From positions 236,505 to 300,504 of the forward strand of contig NZ_GL872283.1 of the NCBI RefSeq assembly GCF_000191065.1: a stretch of DNA of 64,000 nt, read 5' to 3'. Source of the DNA: Prevotella multiformis DSM 16608. Lineage in GTDB: Bacteria > Bacteroidota > Bacteroidia > Bacteroidales > Bacteroidaceae. The notes under the pieces were generated by a model. It ran no database searches. It saw only the letters and a list, made by a program, of their open reading frames with translations, and had not been told where the DNA came from. The translations under genes were made by a program, and so were the position numbers. Of this stretch, positions 17,461 through 26,896 are shown piece by piece (position 1 is the first letter of the stretch; each line of letters begins with the position of its first letter).

Positions 17461-19170
17461 TCATGCTTCCTGCTGGCGTACTCCCATACGGGCTTCGACG
17501 ACGTTGACGACGTAGTCGCCCAGCTTCTCACACTCCTGGATGATGTCCATGTACATCGTGCCGATGGCGTATGTGTACTTGTGGTCGTTGACGTCGTTGA
17601 TGTTCTGCGAGCGCAGCTGGTTGCGGTAGTTGTTGATTTCGTTCTCGATGTTGAACGAGCGGTTCACGTCGTTGTCCTGCCGGTGTCCGACAAGGATCCG
17701 GTTCATCTGCGTCAGGGCATCGTCCGTCAGTTCGAACATCTGGTGCATGTGGTCATACTGCTCCTCGGTGAAGTCTTCCTTGCCGCGGATGCGCCGGCTC
17801 TCGGTCCGGGCAATGTTGTAGCAGGCGTCGCCGATGCTCTCCAGTTCGGAGATCTCACGGAGCATGGAGCGTACCTTGTCCTTCGTCTCGTCGCTCAGAT
17901 GGGCATTGGAGACCTGGTCGAGGTACTTCGCGATCTCAATCTCCATGTTGTCCGAGATGCCCTCGTACTTCTCTATGCGGGTGAAGATCTTGTTGAACTT
18001 GTCCGTGTCGGCCTCGCCGAGCAGCTCGCGCACCATGCCGAACATACGCTGGATGCGTTCTGCGAAGGACTTGATCTCCTTGGAAGCCTCCAGCACAGAC
18101 AGCTCCGGAGTCTTCATGATGCCCGCCTGTATGAAGTGCAGACGGAATTCGTCCTCGTCTTTGTTGGCCTTCGGCTTGATGATCTTGCAGACGAGCTTCT
18201 CCAGGTACTTGATCGGCCCGGCGAGGACGAGCGTGTTCGTGACATTGAACGTCGTATGGAAGGCAGCCAGCACGAAGCTCAGCTTGGCGGCGTTGGCGGC
18301 AAAGCCGGCGGCGGTCTTCGGCATATCGACATCGTAGCCTACCCAGCTGCAGACCATGTTGATGAAAGGATGGAAGACGCACAGCACCCAGATGACGCCG
18401 AAGACGTTGAACACCATGTGCGCCATTGCCGCCCGCCGCGCCTGCGTGTTGGCGGTCAGTGCGGCGAGGTTCGATGTGACGGTCGTACCGATGTTCTCGC
18501 CCAGCACCAGTGCGATGCCCTGGTAAATCGGCAGTACGCCGGTGGAACAGAGGATCATCGTGATGGCCATGATGGCGGCGGAACTCTGCACGCACATCGT
18601 CAGTACGCTGCCGATGAGCAGGAACACGATGGTCGTGAAGAAGCTCCTTGGGTCGAACTGGCTGAAGAAGTCGAGCACGGCCTGGTTGTGGGCCAGGTCC
18701 ATGTCGATGCCCGCCTGGCGCAGTGTTCCCAGTCCGAGGAACATGAACGACACGCCGAAGAGGAAGTCGCCGATGAGCTTGCGCTTCTTGGAGTAGATCA
18801 GGACAATGCCGATGAAGAAGGCCGGCCACACGAAGTCGGTGATGTTGAACGAGAAGCCGGCCGACATGATCCATGCCGTGAGGGTCGTACCGATGTTGGC
18901 ACCCATGATGACCGAGATGGCCTGCACCAGTGTCAGCAGGCCGGCATTCACGAAGCTGACGGTCATCACCGTCGTCGCCGTCGACGACTGCACGGCAGCC
19001 GTGATGAATGTTCCCGTAAGGATACCTGTAAAGCGGTTAGTGGTCATTGCACCCAGGACGTGGCGCAGCTGCGGACCTGCCATTTTCTGCAGGCTTTCGC
19101 TCATGGCTTTCATACCGAACATCAGCAGTGCCAAGGCACCAATGAGCTTAAAGAAAATCCAAATCGACAT
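17461..19170 (-). CDS. Na+/phosphate cotransporter with PhoU-like tail
   Basis: 569 residues. Inner-membrane sodium-coupled phosphate carrier of the NptA/YjbB (PF02690) type. The two inverted PNaS repeats carry the signatures QSSTATT (61-67) and QSSAAIMAI (195-203), each followed by a GxNIGTT motif (GANIGTT, GENIGTT). After about residue 350 the sequence is a soluble helical PhoU-like domain (SFAERIQRMFGMVRELL, SMLREISELESIGDACYNIARTE), probably a regulatory part. It is divergent from the uridine-kinase fusion gene, 112 bp away, and followed by a terminator. Confidence 0.92.
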   Translation of the reverse strand: MSIWIFFKLIGALALLMFGMKAMSESLQKMAGPQLRHVLGAMTTNRFTGILTGTFITAAVQSSTATTVMTVSFVNAGLLTLVQAISVIMGANIGTTLTAWIMSAGFSFNITDFVWPAFFIGIVLIYSKKRKLIGDFLFGVSFMFLGLGTLRQAGIDMDLAHNQAVLDFFSQFDPRSFFTTIVFLLIGSVLTMCVQSSAAIMAITMILCSTGVLPIYQGIALVLGENIGTTVTSNLAALTANTQARRAAMAHMVFNVFGVIWVLCVFHPFINMVCSWVGYDVDMPKTAAGFAANAAKLSFVLAAFHTTFNVTNTLVLAGPIKYLEKLVCKIIKPKANKDEDEFRLHFIQAGIMKTPELSVLEASKEIKSFAERIQRMFGMVRELLGEADTDKFNKIFTRIEKYEGISDNMEIEIAKYLDQVSNAHLSDETKDKVRSMLREISELESIGDACYNIARTESRRIRGKEDFTEEQYDHMHQMFELTDDALTQMNRILVGHRQDNDVNRSFNIENEINNYRNQLRSQNINDVNDHKYTYAIGTMYMDIIQECEKLGDYVVNVVEARMGVRQQEA

Positions 19171-19282
19171 ATAATTTTTTAATTTGTGACGTCTGTTCCT
19201 TGGAAATCTGCAAAACTTTGGCTAATTTTACCCTCCGTTTAGGAAACGGGCCTTTGTCCACCGACAATCGAACCATCATGTC

Positions 19283-20950
19283 ATGATTATGAAACAAGTA
19301 CTGCAAATCCGCTGCAAAAATAACAAAAAAAGTCTGAAAGTCCCAATCGGGAGTACACTTTCTGACATTTACAGGGAAAATAATCTCCAGATGACTTTCG
19401 GTCCCGTGAGCGCCAAGGTAAATAACAAGGTGGAGGGACTGCACTACCGTGTCTATCACAACAAGGATGTGGAATACCTCGACCTGCACGCGCCCTCGGG
19501 CATCCGCACTTACACCCGTTCGCTGTTTCTCGTGCTGTGCAAGGCCGTACACGACCTCTATCCGGGCAGCAGCGTGGTGATCGACATCCCTGTCTCGAAC
19601 GGCTACTACTGCAATCTGAAGCTCGGACACGCCGTTACGCCCGACGACGTACGCCGCATCCGCACCCGTATGCAGGAAATCATCGATGCCCGCCTGCCCA
19701 TACAGCGTTTTGAGACCACGACGGAAGAAGCCGTCGAAATGTTCAACCGTCTCGGCGACGGGCAGAAGGCAAAGCTCCTGCGCAGCAGCGGCACGCTCTA
19801 TTCGGTCTATTACGTGCTCGACGACTACAAGGACTATTACTACGGTTCGATGCTCACTGACACCGGACAGATCCACCTCTTCGGGCTGGAACCCTACTTC
19901 GACGGTGTCCTCCTGCGCATCCCTTCCGCACAGGATCCCTCCCGGCTGGGCGAACTGATACGCCAGGACAAGATGTTCGAGGTGTTCAAGGAACATCACC
20001 GCTGGCAGGGCATCCTCGGCATCAAGACCGTGGGCGACTTCAACGAAGCCGTGAAGAAGGGATTTTCCACCGATCTCATCAACGTCAGCGAGGCGTTGCA
20101 GGAGAAGAAAATATCGCAGATCGCCGACACGATTGCCTCCAGGAAAGAGATCAGGGTCGTCCTCATCGCCGGACCTTCCTCCAGCGGCAAGACGACCTTC
20201 TGCAAGCGGCTTTCCGTGCAGCTGCTCGCCAGCGGCGTGAAGCCCGTGCAGATTTCGCTGGACGACTACTTCGTACACCGGGAAGACACACCGAAGGACG
20301 AGAACGGAGAACTCGACTACGAGAGTATCCATGCACTGAACATCCCGCTCATCAACGAGCAGTTCAACGCCCTTTTCCGGGGCGAGGAGGTGGAACTGCC
20401 GAAGTATAACTTCCAGACAGGAATGAGCGAGAAGAGCGGGAAGAAGCTGCATCTGGATGAGAACAACGTGCTCGTCGTGGAGGGCATCCACGGCCTCAAT
20501 CCCCTGCTGACAGCACAGATTCCCGACGAAAAGAAGTTCAAGATCTATGCCTCCGCCCTCACCACCATCCTCCTGGACGACCATAATTATATCCCGACAA
20601 CCGACAACCGCCTCCTGCGGCGCATCGTACGCGACTACAAATACCGTGGCTGTTCGGCACAGGAGACCATCCACAGGTGGCCCAGTGTGCGTGCCGGCGA
20701 GAACAAATGGATATTCCCCTATCAGGAACAGGCCGATGTAATGTTCAATACCGCCATGCTCTTCGAGCTGGCCGTCATCAAGCCGCAGGCCGAGGAGGTG
20801 CTGGAACAGGTGCCCGAAAACTGCGAGGAGTATGCCGAAGCCTACCGGCTGCGCAAGTTCCTCCGGTATTTCTCTCCCCTTCCCTTCCGTGCCCTTCCGC
20901 CTACCTCGCTGCTGAGAGAGTTCCTCGGAGGCAGCTCGTTCAAGTATTAG
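19283..20950 (+). CDS. TGS domain - uridine kinase fusion (nucleoside kinase)
   Basis: 555 residues. N-terminal TGS/ThrRS-like part (about 1-240: small ubiquitin-like domain, then the second additional domain of threonyl-tRNA synthetase with its GHAVTPDDVRRI segment) fused to a uridine kinase/phosphoribulokinase domain with P-loop GPSSSGKTT (297-305), followed by ISLDDYFVHREDTP and VVEGIHGLNPLLT. Such fusions are common in Bacteroidetes and anaerobes and are annotated nucleoside kinase; phosphorylation of a pyrimidine nucleoside is expected but the exact substrate is not shown. The ThrRS-like half keeps no aminoacylation core. Starts ATG-ATT-ATG; either ATG (19283 or 19289) could be used. Confidence 0.88.
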   Translation: MIMKQVLQIRCKNNKKSLKVPIGSTLSDIYRENNLQMTFGPVSAKVNNKVEGLHYRVYHNKDVEYLDLHAPSGIRTYTRSLFLVLCKAVHDLYPGSSVVIDIPVSNGYYCNLKLGHAVTPDDVRRIRTRMQEIIDARLPIQRFETTTEEAVEMFNRLGDGQKAKLLRSSGTLYSVYYVLDDYKDYYYGSMLTDTGQIHLFGLEPYFDGVLLRIPSAQDPSRLGELIRQDKMFEVFKEHHRWQGILGIKTVGDFNEAVKKGFSTDLINVSEALQEKKISQIADTIASRKEIRVVLIAGPSSSGKTTFCKRLSVQLLASGVKPVQISLDDYFVHREDTPKDENGELDYESIHALNIPLINEQFNALFRGEEVELPKYNFQTGMSEKSGKKLHLDENNVLVVEGIHGLNPLLTAQIPDEKKFKIYASALTTILLDDHNYIPTTDNRLLRRIVRDYKYRGCSAQETIHRWPSVRAGENKWIFPYQEQADVMFNTAMLFELAVIKPQAEEVLEQVPENCEEYAEAYRLRKFLRYFSPLPFRALPPTSLLREFLGGSSFKY

Positions 20951-21038
20951 AGACACGTTTTCTGCCGCCGCCCGGGTTTGAAGACAAGACGGAAGGCAGC
21001 CGACCCCCGGCATGGAACCGCACGACCCGGAACATGAA

Positions 21039-21135
21039 ACCGTACGGGAACACGGTTCCCGGCCGTCGGGAACAGGATTCCCAAGCGTTGGGAATACGAT
21101 TCCCAACCGGTTGGGAACAGGATTCCCACCGGCCG
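21039..21135. repeat. Array of about 22-bp palindromic repeats, copy 2
   Basis: Four abutting units of the family at 6515-6613: GGGAACACGGTTCCC, GGGAACAGGATTCCC, GGGAATACGATTCCC, GGGAACAGGATTCCC, each bracketed by CCG or CCGG. It occupies much of the gap 20951-21217 between two plus-strand genes. Confidence 0.85.
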
Positions 21136-21217
21136 GGGAGAGAATGTCCGGCGGCTGCGAGTACCGGGACAGACGGCCGGTAAAAAAGAAAACAGCAAAG
21201 CATCACATTATCTTACA

Positions 21218-23689
21218 ATGAAAACAAGAATACTCTTTACCTTATCTTTCATCGTCTTCCATGTCGTATCCGGTCTCGCACAGGTGCGTGTCATCAATCT
21301 GAAGACCTGGAACTTCTCACGTGACAGTCTCCACTGGCAGGCCGTGGACATCCCCCACGACTGGGCCATCAGCGGCCCTTTCGACAAGAAATGGGATCTG
21401 CAGCGTGTAGCCATAGCCCAGAACGGCGAGAAGCAGGCTACGGAGAAGTCGGGACGCAGCGGTGCGCTGCCCTGGATCGGCGAGGGATGGTACAGCTTCC
21501 GGCTGACGTTCGGCGACCGTAAGGACTTCTCCCATGCCTATCTCTGTTTTGACGGTGCTATGTCGGAACCTGTCGTCTATATCAACGGAAAGGAGGCAGG
21601 ACGCTGGGCGTATGGCTATAACGCCTTCCGCGTTGATGCGACGAAATATCTGCGGAAGGGTGAAAACAACATCGTCGTCCACCTCAACAACCGTGAGGAA
21701 AGTTCACGCTGGTATCCCGGGGCAGGACTTTACCGCCCGGTGAAACTCGTCCTTACCTCCGAGCTGCGTATTGACCCGTGGAATGTCTATCTGCGTACGA
21801 CCCAGCTGGATGCCGGCGGTGCCACGCTTTCCGTTGATGCAAAGGTCGACGGATGGGACGGGAGACAGAAGCTGGTGGCGGTCGCTGTCAGCACTGTCTC
21901 TGGACGTTTTGAAAAGATTCCTCTTACCGTGAATCCCCAGACAGGCATGGCGCATGGCGAGCTGAACTGGAAGAAGGGAAGGTACACTGCATGGACACCG
22001 GAGCATCCCGTCCTCATTCCGTTCACGATCTACGCTGTTGACGGCGATGTGCTGACGGCTCTTTATACGACGAAGACGGCAGTCCGCACGGTTTCCGTCT
22101 CCCGTGAAAAGGGCTTCCAGCTGAATGGCGTGACGCGGAAGATCAAGGGGGTCTGCCTCCATCACGACCTCGGACCGCTCGGTGCGGCAGAAAACAAGAC
22201 GGCCCTGATACGCCGGATAAAGCGCATGAAGAACATGGGGGCTGATGCCATCCGCACGGCACACAATATGCCTTCGGAACTCCTGATGCAGCTCTGCGAC
22301 TCGCTGGGGATGATGGTCATGGCGGAGAGCTTCGACATGTGGATCTATCCCAAGTGCAGGAACGGCTATGCGCGCTTCTTCAAAGAATGGGCCGACAAGG
22401 ACATCGAGAACCTCGTGAGGCACCACCGCAACCACCCCTGCATCGTCATGTGGAGCATCGGCAACGAGATTCCCGAGCAGTGGAGCGAGGAAGGCCGGCG
22501 GATCGCCGGTCGGCTGCAGGACATCTGCCACCGCCTGGATCCGTCGCGCCCCGTCACCCAGGGGATGGACAGGGCGGAGGATGCCTTGAAGTCGGGTTTT
22601 GCCCAGGTGATGGATGTGCCGGGCTTCAACTACCACGTTTACAAATACAACCCGAACATCGCACAGCTGCCCGGGGGATTCCTCCTGGGTTCGGAGACGG
22701 CCTCGACGGTATCGAGCCGCGGGGTGTACAAGCTGCCGGTCCGATGGGGAGTGGCCGAGGCCGACAGCGACGGGCAGGTGTCAAGCTACGACACGCAATG
22801 GTGTCCGTGGAGCAACCTGCCGGAGGAGGACTTCATCGCCATGGAGGACCTGCCCTATACCATCGGGCAGTTCGTATGGACGGGAGAGGACTATCTCGGC
22901 GAACCGACGCCGTATGATGAGTACTGGCCCAGCCGCAGCAGTTACTTCGGTGCCTGCGATCTGGCCGGCCTGCCCAAGGACCGTTATTACCTCTACCGGT
23001 CGGTATGGAACACGAAGGAACCGACGCTGCACCTCCTGCCGCACTGGACGTGGAACGGACGTGAGGGGCAGACGGTGCCTGTCTTCTGCTATACCAGCTA
23101 CCCTGAAGCCGAGCTGTTCGTCAACGGCAGGTCGCAGGGACGCCGCCGCAAGGCGGGGAAGGCTGTGCAGGGTGCCGCCGCTGCCGGACACGCCACCACA
23201 CCGGACGAGGCCCGGCAGCGTGCCGGCCGCTACCGGCTGATGTGGGACGACGTGGTCTATGAGCCGGGCGAACTGAAGGTCGTGGCATACGACGGACAGG
23301 GTCACAAGGTCGGTTCGACGGCGGTCTATACCGCCGGGAAGGCGGAGCAGCTGCTCCTCACCTGTGACAATGCGGCGGAGGGCTTCCCCGGAGGCGACCT
23401 CGCCTACATTACGGTGACGATGCTCGACGGGAAGGGAATCCCCGTACCGGATGCTGATGACGAGCTCTTCTTCACCGTGTCCGGCGCCGGCCGGTTCAAG
23501 GCTGCCTGCAATGGCGACCCGACCTCGCTGGAACCGTTCACGGAACCGCACATGAGACTCTTTCACGGGAAGCTCGTTGTCATCGTGGAAAGGACGGCCG
23601 GGACAGGCGGCATCACACTGACCGTGCAGAACGGAGCCCGTACGGTCAGCAGGCAGATAACCGTCGGCGATGCCGGTGACCGGCCGTAG
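21218..23689 (+). CDS. Glycoside hydrolase family 2 (beta-galactosidase-like)
   Basis: 823 residues, signal peptide 1-21 (MKTRILFTLSFIVFHVVSGL-AQ). Domain order: sugar-binding jelly roll (about 45-190, IPHDWAISGPF and SSRWYPGAGLYR motifs), immunoglobulin-like domain, TIM barrel, then a DUF4982-like domain (FCYTSYPEAELFVNGRSQG) and a last Ig-like domain. Acid/base Glu417 in WSIGNEIPE and nucleophile Glu493 in LLGSETASTVSSRG are both present. Likely a periplasmic exo-acting beta-galactosidase or related enzyme; the sugar cannot be fixed from sequence. No susCD pair or sulfatase lies beside it, so it is not in a typical polysaccharide-utilisation locus here. Confidence 0.92.
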   Translation: MKTRILFTLSFIVFHVVSGLAQVRVINLKTWNFSRDSLHWQAVDIPHDWAISGPFDKKWDLQRVAIAQNGEKQATEKSGRSGALPWIGEGWYSFRLTFGDRKDFSHAYLCFDGAMSEPVVYINGKEAGRWAYGYNAFRVDATKYLRKGENNIVVHLNNREESSRWYPGAGLYRPVKLVLTSELRIDPWNVYLRTTQLDAGGATLSVDAKVDGWDGRQKLVAVAVSTVSGRFEKIPLTVNPQTGMAHGELNWKKGRYTAWTPEHPVLIPFTIYAVDGDVLTALYTTKTAVRTVSVSREKGFQLNGVTRKIKGVCLHHDLGPLGAAENKTALIRRIKRMKNMGADAIRTAHNMPSELLMQLCDSLGMMVMAESFDMWIYPKCRNGYARFFKEWADKDIENLVRHHRNHPCIVMWSIGNEIPEQWSEEGRRIAGRLQDICHRLDPSRPVTQGMDRAEDALKSGFAQVMDVPGFNYHVYKYNPNIAQLPGGFLLGSETASTVSSRGVYKLPVRWGVAEADSDGQVSSYDTQWCPWSNLPEEDFIAMEDLPYTIGQFVWTGEDYLGEPTPYDEYWPSRSSYFGACDLAGLPKDRYYLYRSVWNTKEPTLHLLPHWTWNGREGQTVPVFCYTSYPEAELFVNGRSQGRRRKAGKAVQGAAAAGHATTPDEARQRAGRYRLMWDDVVYEPGELKVVAYDGQGHKVGSTAVYTAGKAEQLLLTCDNAAEGFPGGDLAYITVTMLDGKGIPVPDADDELFFTVSGAGRFKAACNGDPTSLEPFTEPHMRLFHGKLVVIVERTAGTGGITLTVQNGARTVSRQITVGDAGDRP

Positions 23690-23816
23690 GGAAAAGAATG
23701 GATCCGCCTATGACGGTGGAATGCCGGAGACGGATCTACGGGGCGGCACGCTTCCGTGCCGGCCATCATGATGCCGGACGGAGCGGGGCGCTTGCCCGGA
23801 GAAATCAGGAGGTATT

Positions 23817-24632
23817 ATGCGACAAACAAGACTTTTTTCATTGCTTCTGTCGGCTGTTCTTGTCCTTCCGCTGCATGCACAGGAACGGCGTTATACCCGG
23901 CTGAAAGGCTATTACCGGGTATATCAGGCTACGAACTCCCTGCTCAGCTACTTTGTGGACGGGATGATGGAGTTCTATGTCCCTGTACCCGACTCTACGG
24001 CGGAGGATGCGGGCGAGAAGAGAGGGGCGGTCTTCGTGGACAGGAAGATCCTCGGTGAACGGCGGCGGAAAGCTCCGGAGGCGAACGGTGACGATACCTT
24101 CATCCGGATCTCGCTGCCAGGTCTGGAACGGCAGACCCTCCTCGAAAGCATCAGCGGTGAGGAGTACTCCACCCGCAACAACGGGGATGTGTACCGGTGG
24201 GCGGACAAGTGCGGGAAGATAACCCGCGGGAAACGGAAACTGAACGGGAAGACCGAGACCGTGACGACCGTCGAGATAGACAACCTTACAGGGCAGCCCG
24301 GGCACGAAATCGACATGGGACAGCTGCGGATGTATGGTATCGTGGCACGTATGACACAGGCCTGTGAGAGCGAGAGCTATGTTTCCGGCAACGTGCTCCT
24401 TTCCGCTCTGAAACGGCAGACGTTCTTCGCCCACTACCGGGGCGAGGACGATGACGACCGCATCGACGTGTGGAGTGAGTTCTATGTGTCGGACAGCATG
24501 ACGATAACCGAGACAGAACTCAAGCGCATCAGGAAGGAGAAGAACCGCGTATGGACCTTCTCCGTCCCGGCTTCTGTACCGCCGCTGGACAAGGAGGTGG
24601 CTGCGGGATGGGCGAAGATGGTGGAGTATTGA
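23817..24632 (+). CDS. Secreted protein of unknown function
   Basis: 271 residues; signal peptide MRQTRLFSLLLSAVLVLPLH-AQ. The mature part is a mixed charged/beta protein opening RRYTRLKGYYRVYQATNSLLSYFVDGMMEFYVP, followed by DRKILGERRRK, DNLTGQPGHEIDMGQLRMYG and FYVSDSMTITETELKRIRKEKN. I do not recognise a named domain. Length and composition suggest a periplasmic or surface protein. It stands between the GH2 enzyme and the papain-like lipoprotein on the same strand (127 and 119 bp gaps), so co-transcription is possible but not shown. Confidence 0.7.
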   Translation: MRQTRLFSLLLSAVLVLPLHAQERRYTRLKGYYRVYQATNSLLSYFVDGMMEFYVPVPDSTAEDAGEKRGAVFVDRKILGERRRKAPEANGDDTFIRISLPGLERQTLLESISGEEYSTRNNGDVYRWADKCGKITRGKRKLNGKTETVTTVEIDNLTGQPGHEIDMGQLRMYGIVARMTQACESESYVSGNVLLSALKRQTFFAHYRGEDDDDRIDVWSEFYVSDSMTITETELKRIRKEKNRVWTFSVPASVPPLDKEVAAGWAKMVEY

Positions 24633-24751
24633 GGGAGCTGCCGGGAGGTGTGCCGGATGCGCCGGAAGGTGCGGTCAGGAGTCGAGGGGGGCATCGTGAG
24701 TGAAGTTGAACAGGGACATGGAACAGAGAAATGTCCGAACGAGATGGATAG

Positions 24752-25759
24752 ATGAAGAAAGACATTGTATTATTCTTGTTTCTTCTGCTGTTGGCAGGCT
24801 GCGGAAGACGGCATGGACAAGGGGACGTCCCGGAAGAGAGGTTCACCGTTGACCTTCGCCTTCCCGTAACGCCTGTGAAGGATCAGGGGACAAGTCCGCT
24901 CTGCTGGGTCTATGCCATGCTTGCGACAATAGAGACCGAACATATCATGCAGGGCGATTCCGTGAACCTCAGCCCCGACTATGTCGCCCGGATGTATCTG
25001 CGCGAACAGGCGGAACGCCGGCGGCTGCTGCCCGGGAGGATGGTGCGGAACGAGCCGCCTGTCAGCCTGTGCGGCATGAGTACGATGCTTATCGACCTTA
25101 TCCAGACCTACGGCCTGCAGCATTACGATGCCTATCACCGTAGGCCGGACGTGGACTATGATGTCCTCTGCCGGAAGATCGTCCGGGGCGGAGATGCTGA
25201 CAGGCTGCTGGATGAGAGCATGGGGACATTGCCCCGGCAGGTCTTCTGGCTGGGTGCGGTCTACACCCCGCTGGAGTTTGCCCACAGTGTCTGCACCGAC
25301 GACGAGTACACGGCACTGACCAGCTTCACGCATCATCCATACGGCCGGCGGTTCCCCTTGGAAGTCCCCGACAACCATTTCCATGACACTTTCCTCAATG
25401 TTCCGCTCGACACGCTGATGCACTGTATCGTGCGAAGCCTCCGTTCCGGCCATCCTGTCTGCTGGGAAGGAGACGTGTCGGAGCCGGGGTTCCGGTCTGA
25501 ACAGGGGTTCGCCGTGTTGCAGGACGAAGACAGGAAGGTGACGGCGACGCGCCGGCAGGCTGACTTCGAGGCACACCGGACGACGGATGACCACTGCATG
25601 GAGATCGTCGGGCTGGCGCACGACCGGCATGGACGGCGTTTCTTCCTCTGCAAGAACAGCTGGGGAACCGGCGGCCGTTACCGGGGATTCATGTTCCTGA
25701 GCGAACCTTACGTGCGGATGAAGACCATTGCCGTAGTGCTGAAAAACGGCAGTTTCTGA
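24752..25759 (+). CDS. Papain-like (C1) cysteine peptidase lipoprotein
   Basis: 335 residues. Lipoprotein signal with lipobox LLAGC (Cys17). The catalytic set of a papain-fold peptidase is visible: oxyanion Gln45 and nucleophile Cys51 in PVKDQGTSPLCWVYAMLATIE, His281 in DDHCMEIVGLAHD, Asn302 in FLCKNSWGTGG. Spacing and the large insert between Cys and His resemble bleomycin-hydrolase/C1B-like bacterial members. A membrane-anchored, cell-surface or periplasmic protease is expected; substrates unknown. There is no recognisable pro-peptide: the enzyme domain begins about 15 residues after the lipid cysteine. Confidence 0.88.
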   Translation: MKKDIVLFLFLLLLAGCGRRHGQGDVPEERFTVDLRLPVTPVKDQGTSPLCWVYAMLATIETEHIMQGDSVNLSPDYVARMYLREQAERRRLLPGRMVRNEPPVSLCGMSTMLIDLIQTYGLQHYDAYHRRPDVDYDVLCRKIVRGGDADRLLDESMGTLPRQVFWLGAVYTPLEFAHSVCTDDEYTALTSFTHHPYGRRFPLEVPDNHFHDTFLNVPLDTLMHCIVRSLRSGHPVCWEGDVSEPGFRSEQGFAVLQDEDRKVTATRRQADFEAHRTTDDHCMEIVGLAHDRHGRRFFLCKNSWGTGGRYRGFMFLSEPYVRMKTIAVVLKNGSF

Positions 25760-25835
25760 AGACCGCCCTTTGTCCTTTCAGTAAACAGGCCGTACGGAAA
25801 GCATCCCGGTATTTGCCGTCTTTCACATTGAAAAA

Positions 25836-26016
25836 TGAGGGTGTGTCAAAATGCAATTACCATTTTGATAATCTTACAGTTTGAAACAATTCATTGAAAA
25901 TGACCATTTCTGTACTCGATTTTGAGTAAAGAAATGGTCTTTTCTTTGTTGTAGGAAAAACCTGCTTATAGTTTGAAAGTCGTCAAGTTATTCATCTGCA
26001 TTTTGACACACCCTCA
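25836..26016. mobile_element. 181-bp MITE with perfect 20-bp terminal inverted repeats
   Basis: Left end TGAGGGTGTGTCAAAATGCA (25836-25855) and right end TGCATTTTGACACACCCTCA (25997-26016) are exact inverted copies. No open frame lies inside; an internal hairpin GACCATTTCT / AGAAATGGTC spans 25902-25939. A matching solo end, TTTTGACACACCCTC, occurs at 53591-53605. The ends resemble those of IS elements common in Prevotella; mobilisation by such a transposase in trans is inferred. Confidence 0.85.
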
Positions 26017-26174
26017 TCTGTTGTTTTGAAGTTTGAAGGCAGCACTTTTGTCGGTTCCTCCTCCGTCATGTCCGGCAATGGCTTTGAAAGGATTTCTCTC
26101 AGCCGGCTGTGCGGCCGTATGCAGAAGAACCGGCAAGACAGCCGGCAAGCGGAGCCGGTCGGACCGGCAGATGC

Positions 26175-26750
26175 TCACCTCAGCAGCAGCCGGCGTGCGA
26201 ACTCCCAGATGACGATGCCTGCCGTGACACTGACATTGAGCGAATGTTTAGTGCCGAACTGCGGTATCTCCAGACAGCCGTCGCTCATGTCCACGACGGT
26301 CTGCTTCACTCCTTTCACCTCGTTGCCCAGGATGAGCGCATAGTGACGGTCGCCGGCGGGGCTGTTCTCTCCCTCTTCTCGGGAGACAGCCGGGAGGCGG
26401 GGGGTGAGGTCCTGTAGCTTCGTAGAACCTTCCACCTGTTCTACGCTATAGACAAACACCCCCCGGCGGTGCAGCTCTTCGACGGCCTCCTCCGTATGTG
26501 CGAAATACCGCCAGGCGACGGAATCCTCGCCGCCGAGTGCCGTCTTGTGTATCTCGGCATTGGGCGGCGTGGCGGTGATGCCGCACAGATAGATCGCCTC
26601 TACACGGAAAGCATCCGCCGACCGGAAGACGCTTCCCACGTTATACAATGACCGCACATCGTCGAGGACGACGGTGAGTGGCAGCTTGTCGGCTTCCTTG
26701 AATTCCTCAATGGAGAGCCTGTTCATCTCAATGGTACGTAGTTTCCGCAT
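26175..26750 (-). CDS. SpoU/TrmH-family RNA 2'-O-methyltransferase
   Basis: 191 residues from ATG 26750 (MRKLRTIEMNRLS). The frame stays open further upstream, but that part reads across sufE on the same strand and has no sense as protein. SPOUT motifs are clear: VVLDDVRSLYNVGSVFRSADAF (motif 1 with the catalytic arginine), YALILGNEVKGV (motif 2) and IPQFGTKHSLNVSVTAGIVIWEF (motif 3, SAM knot). Methylates a ribose in tRNA or rRNA; which nucleotide cannot be told. Ends 146 bp after sufE on the same strand. Confidence 0.9.
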   Translation of the reverse strand: MRKLRTIEMNRLSIEEFKEADKLPLTVVLDDVRSLYNVGSVFRSADAFRVEAIYLCGITATPPNAEIHKTALGGEDSVAWRYFAHTEEAVEELHRRGVFVYSVEQVEGSTKLQDLTPRLPAVSREEGENSPAGDRHYALILGNEVKGVKQTVVDMSDGCLEIPQFGTKHSLNVSVTAGIVIWEFARRLLLR

Positions 26751-26896
26751 AAAAGAAGTTGCCTCCGGCACTCCGGGAAAGGAGAGGATACAGGAGGGAT
26801 GAGTTGAAAAGGGTAGTATCTGACAAGTGCAGACCCGCCTTCCTCTCCCGTGCAGGAGAGGGACAGGGTGCGGCGGAAGACAGGGACTGTCTCTGC

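Noticed and set aside
26102..26146. GCCGGCTGT / ACAGCCGGC stem as a terminator
   Set aside because: Nine-bp stem without a T-run on either side; termination cannot be argued.
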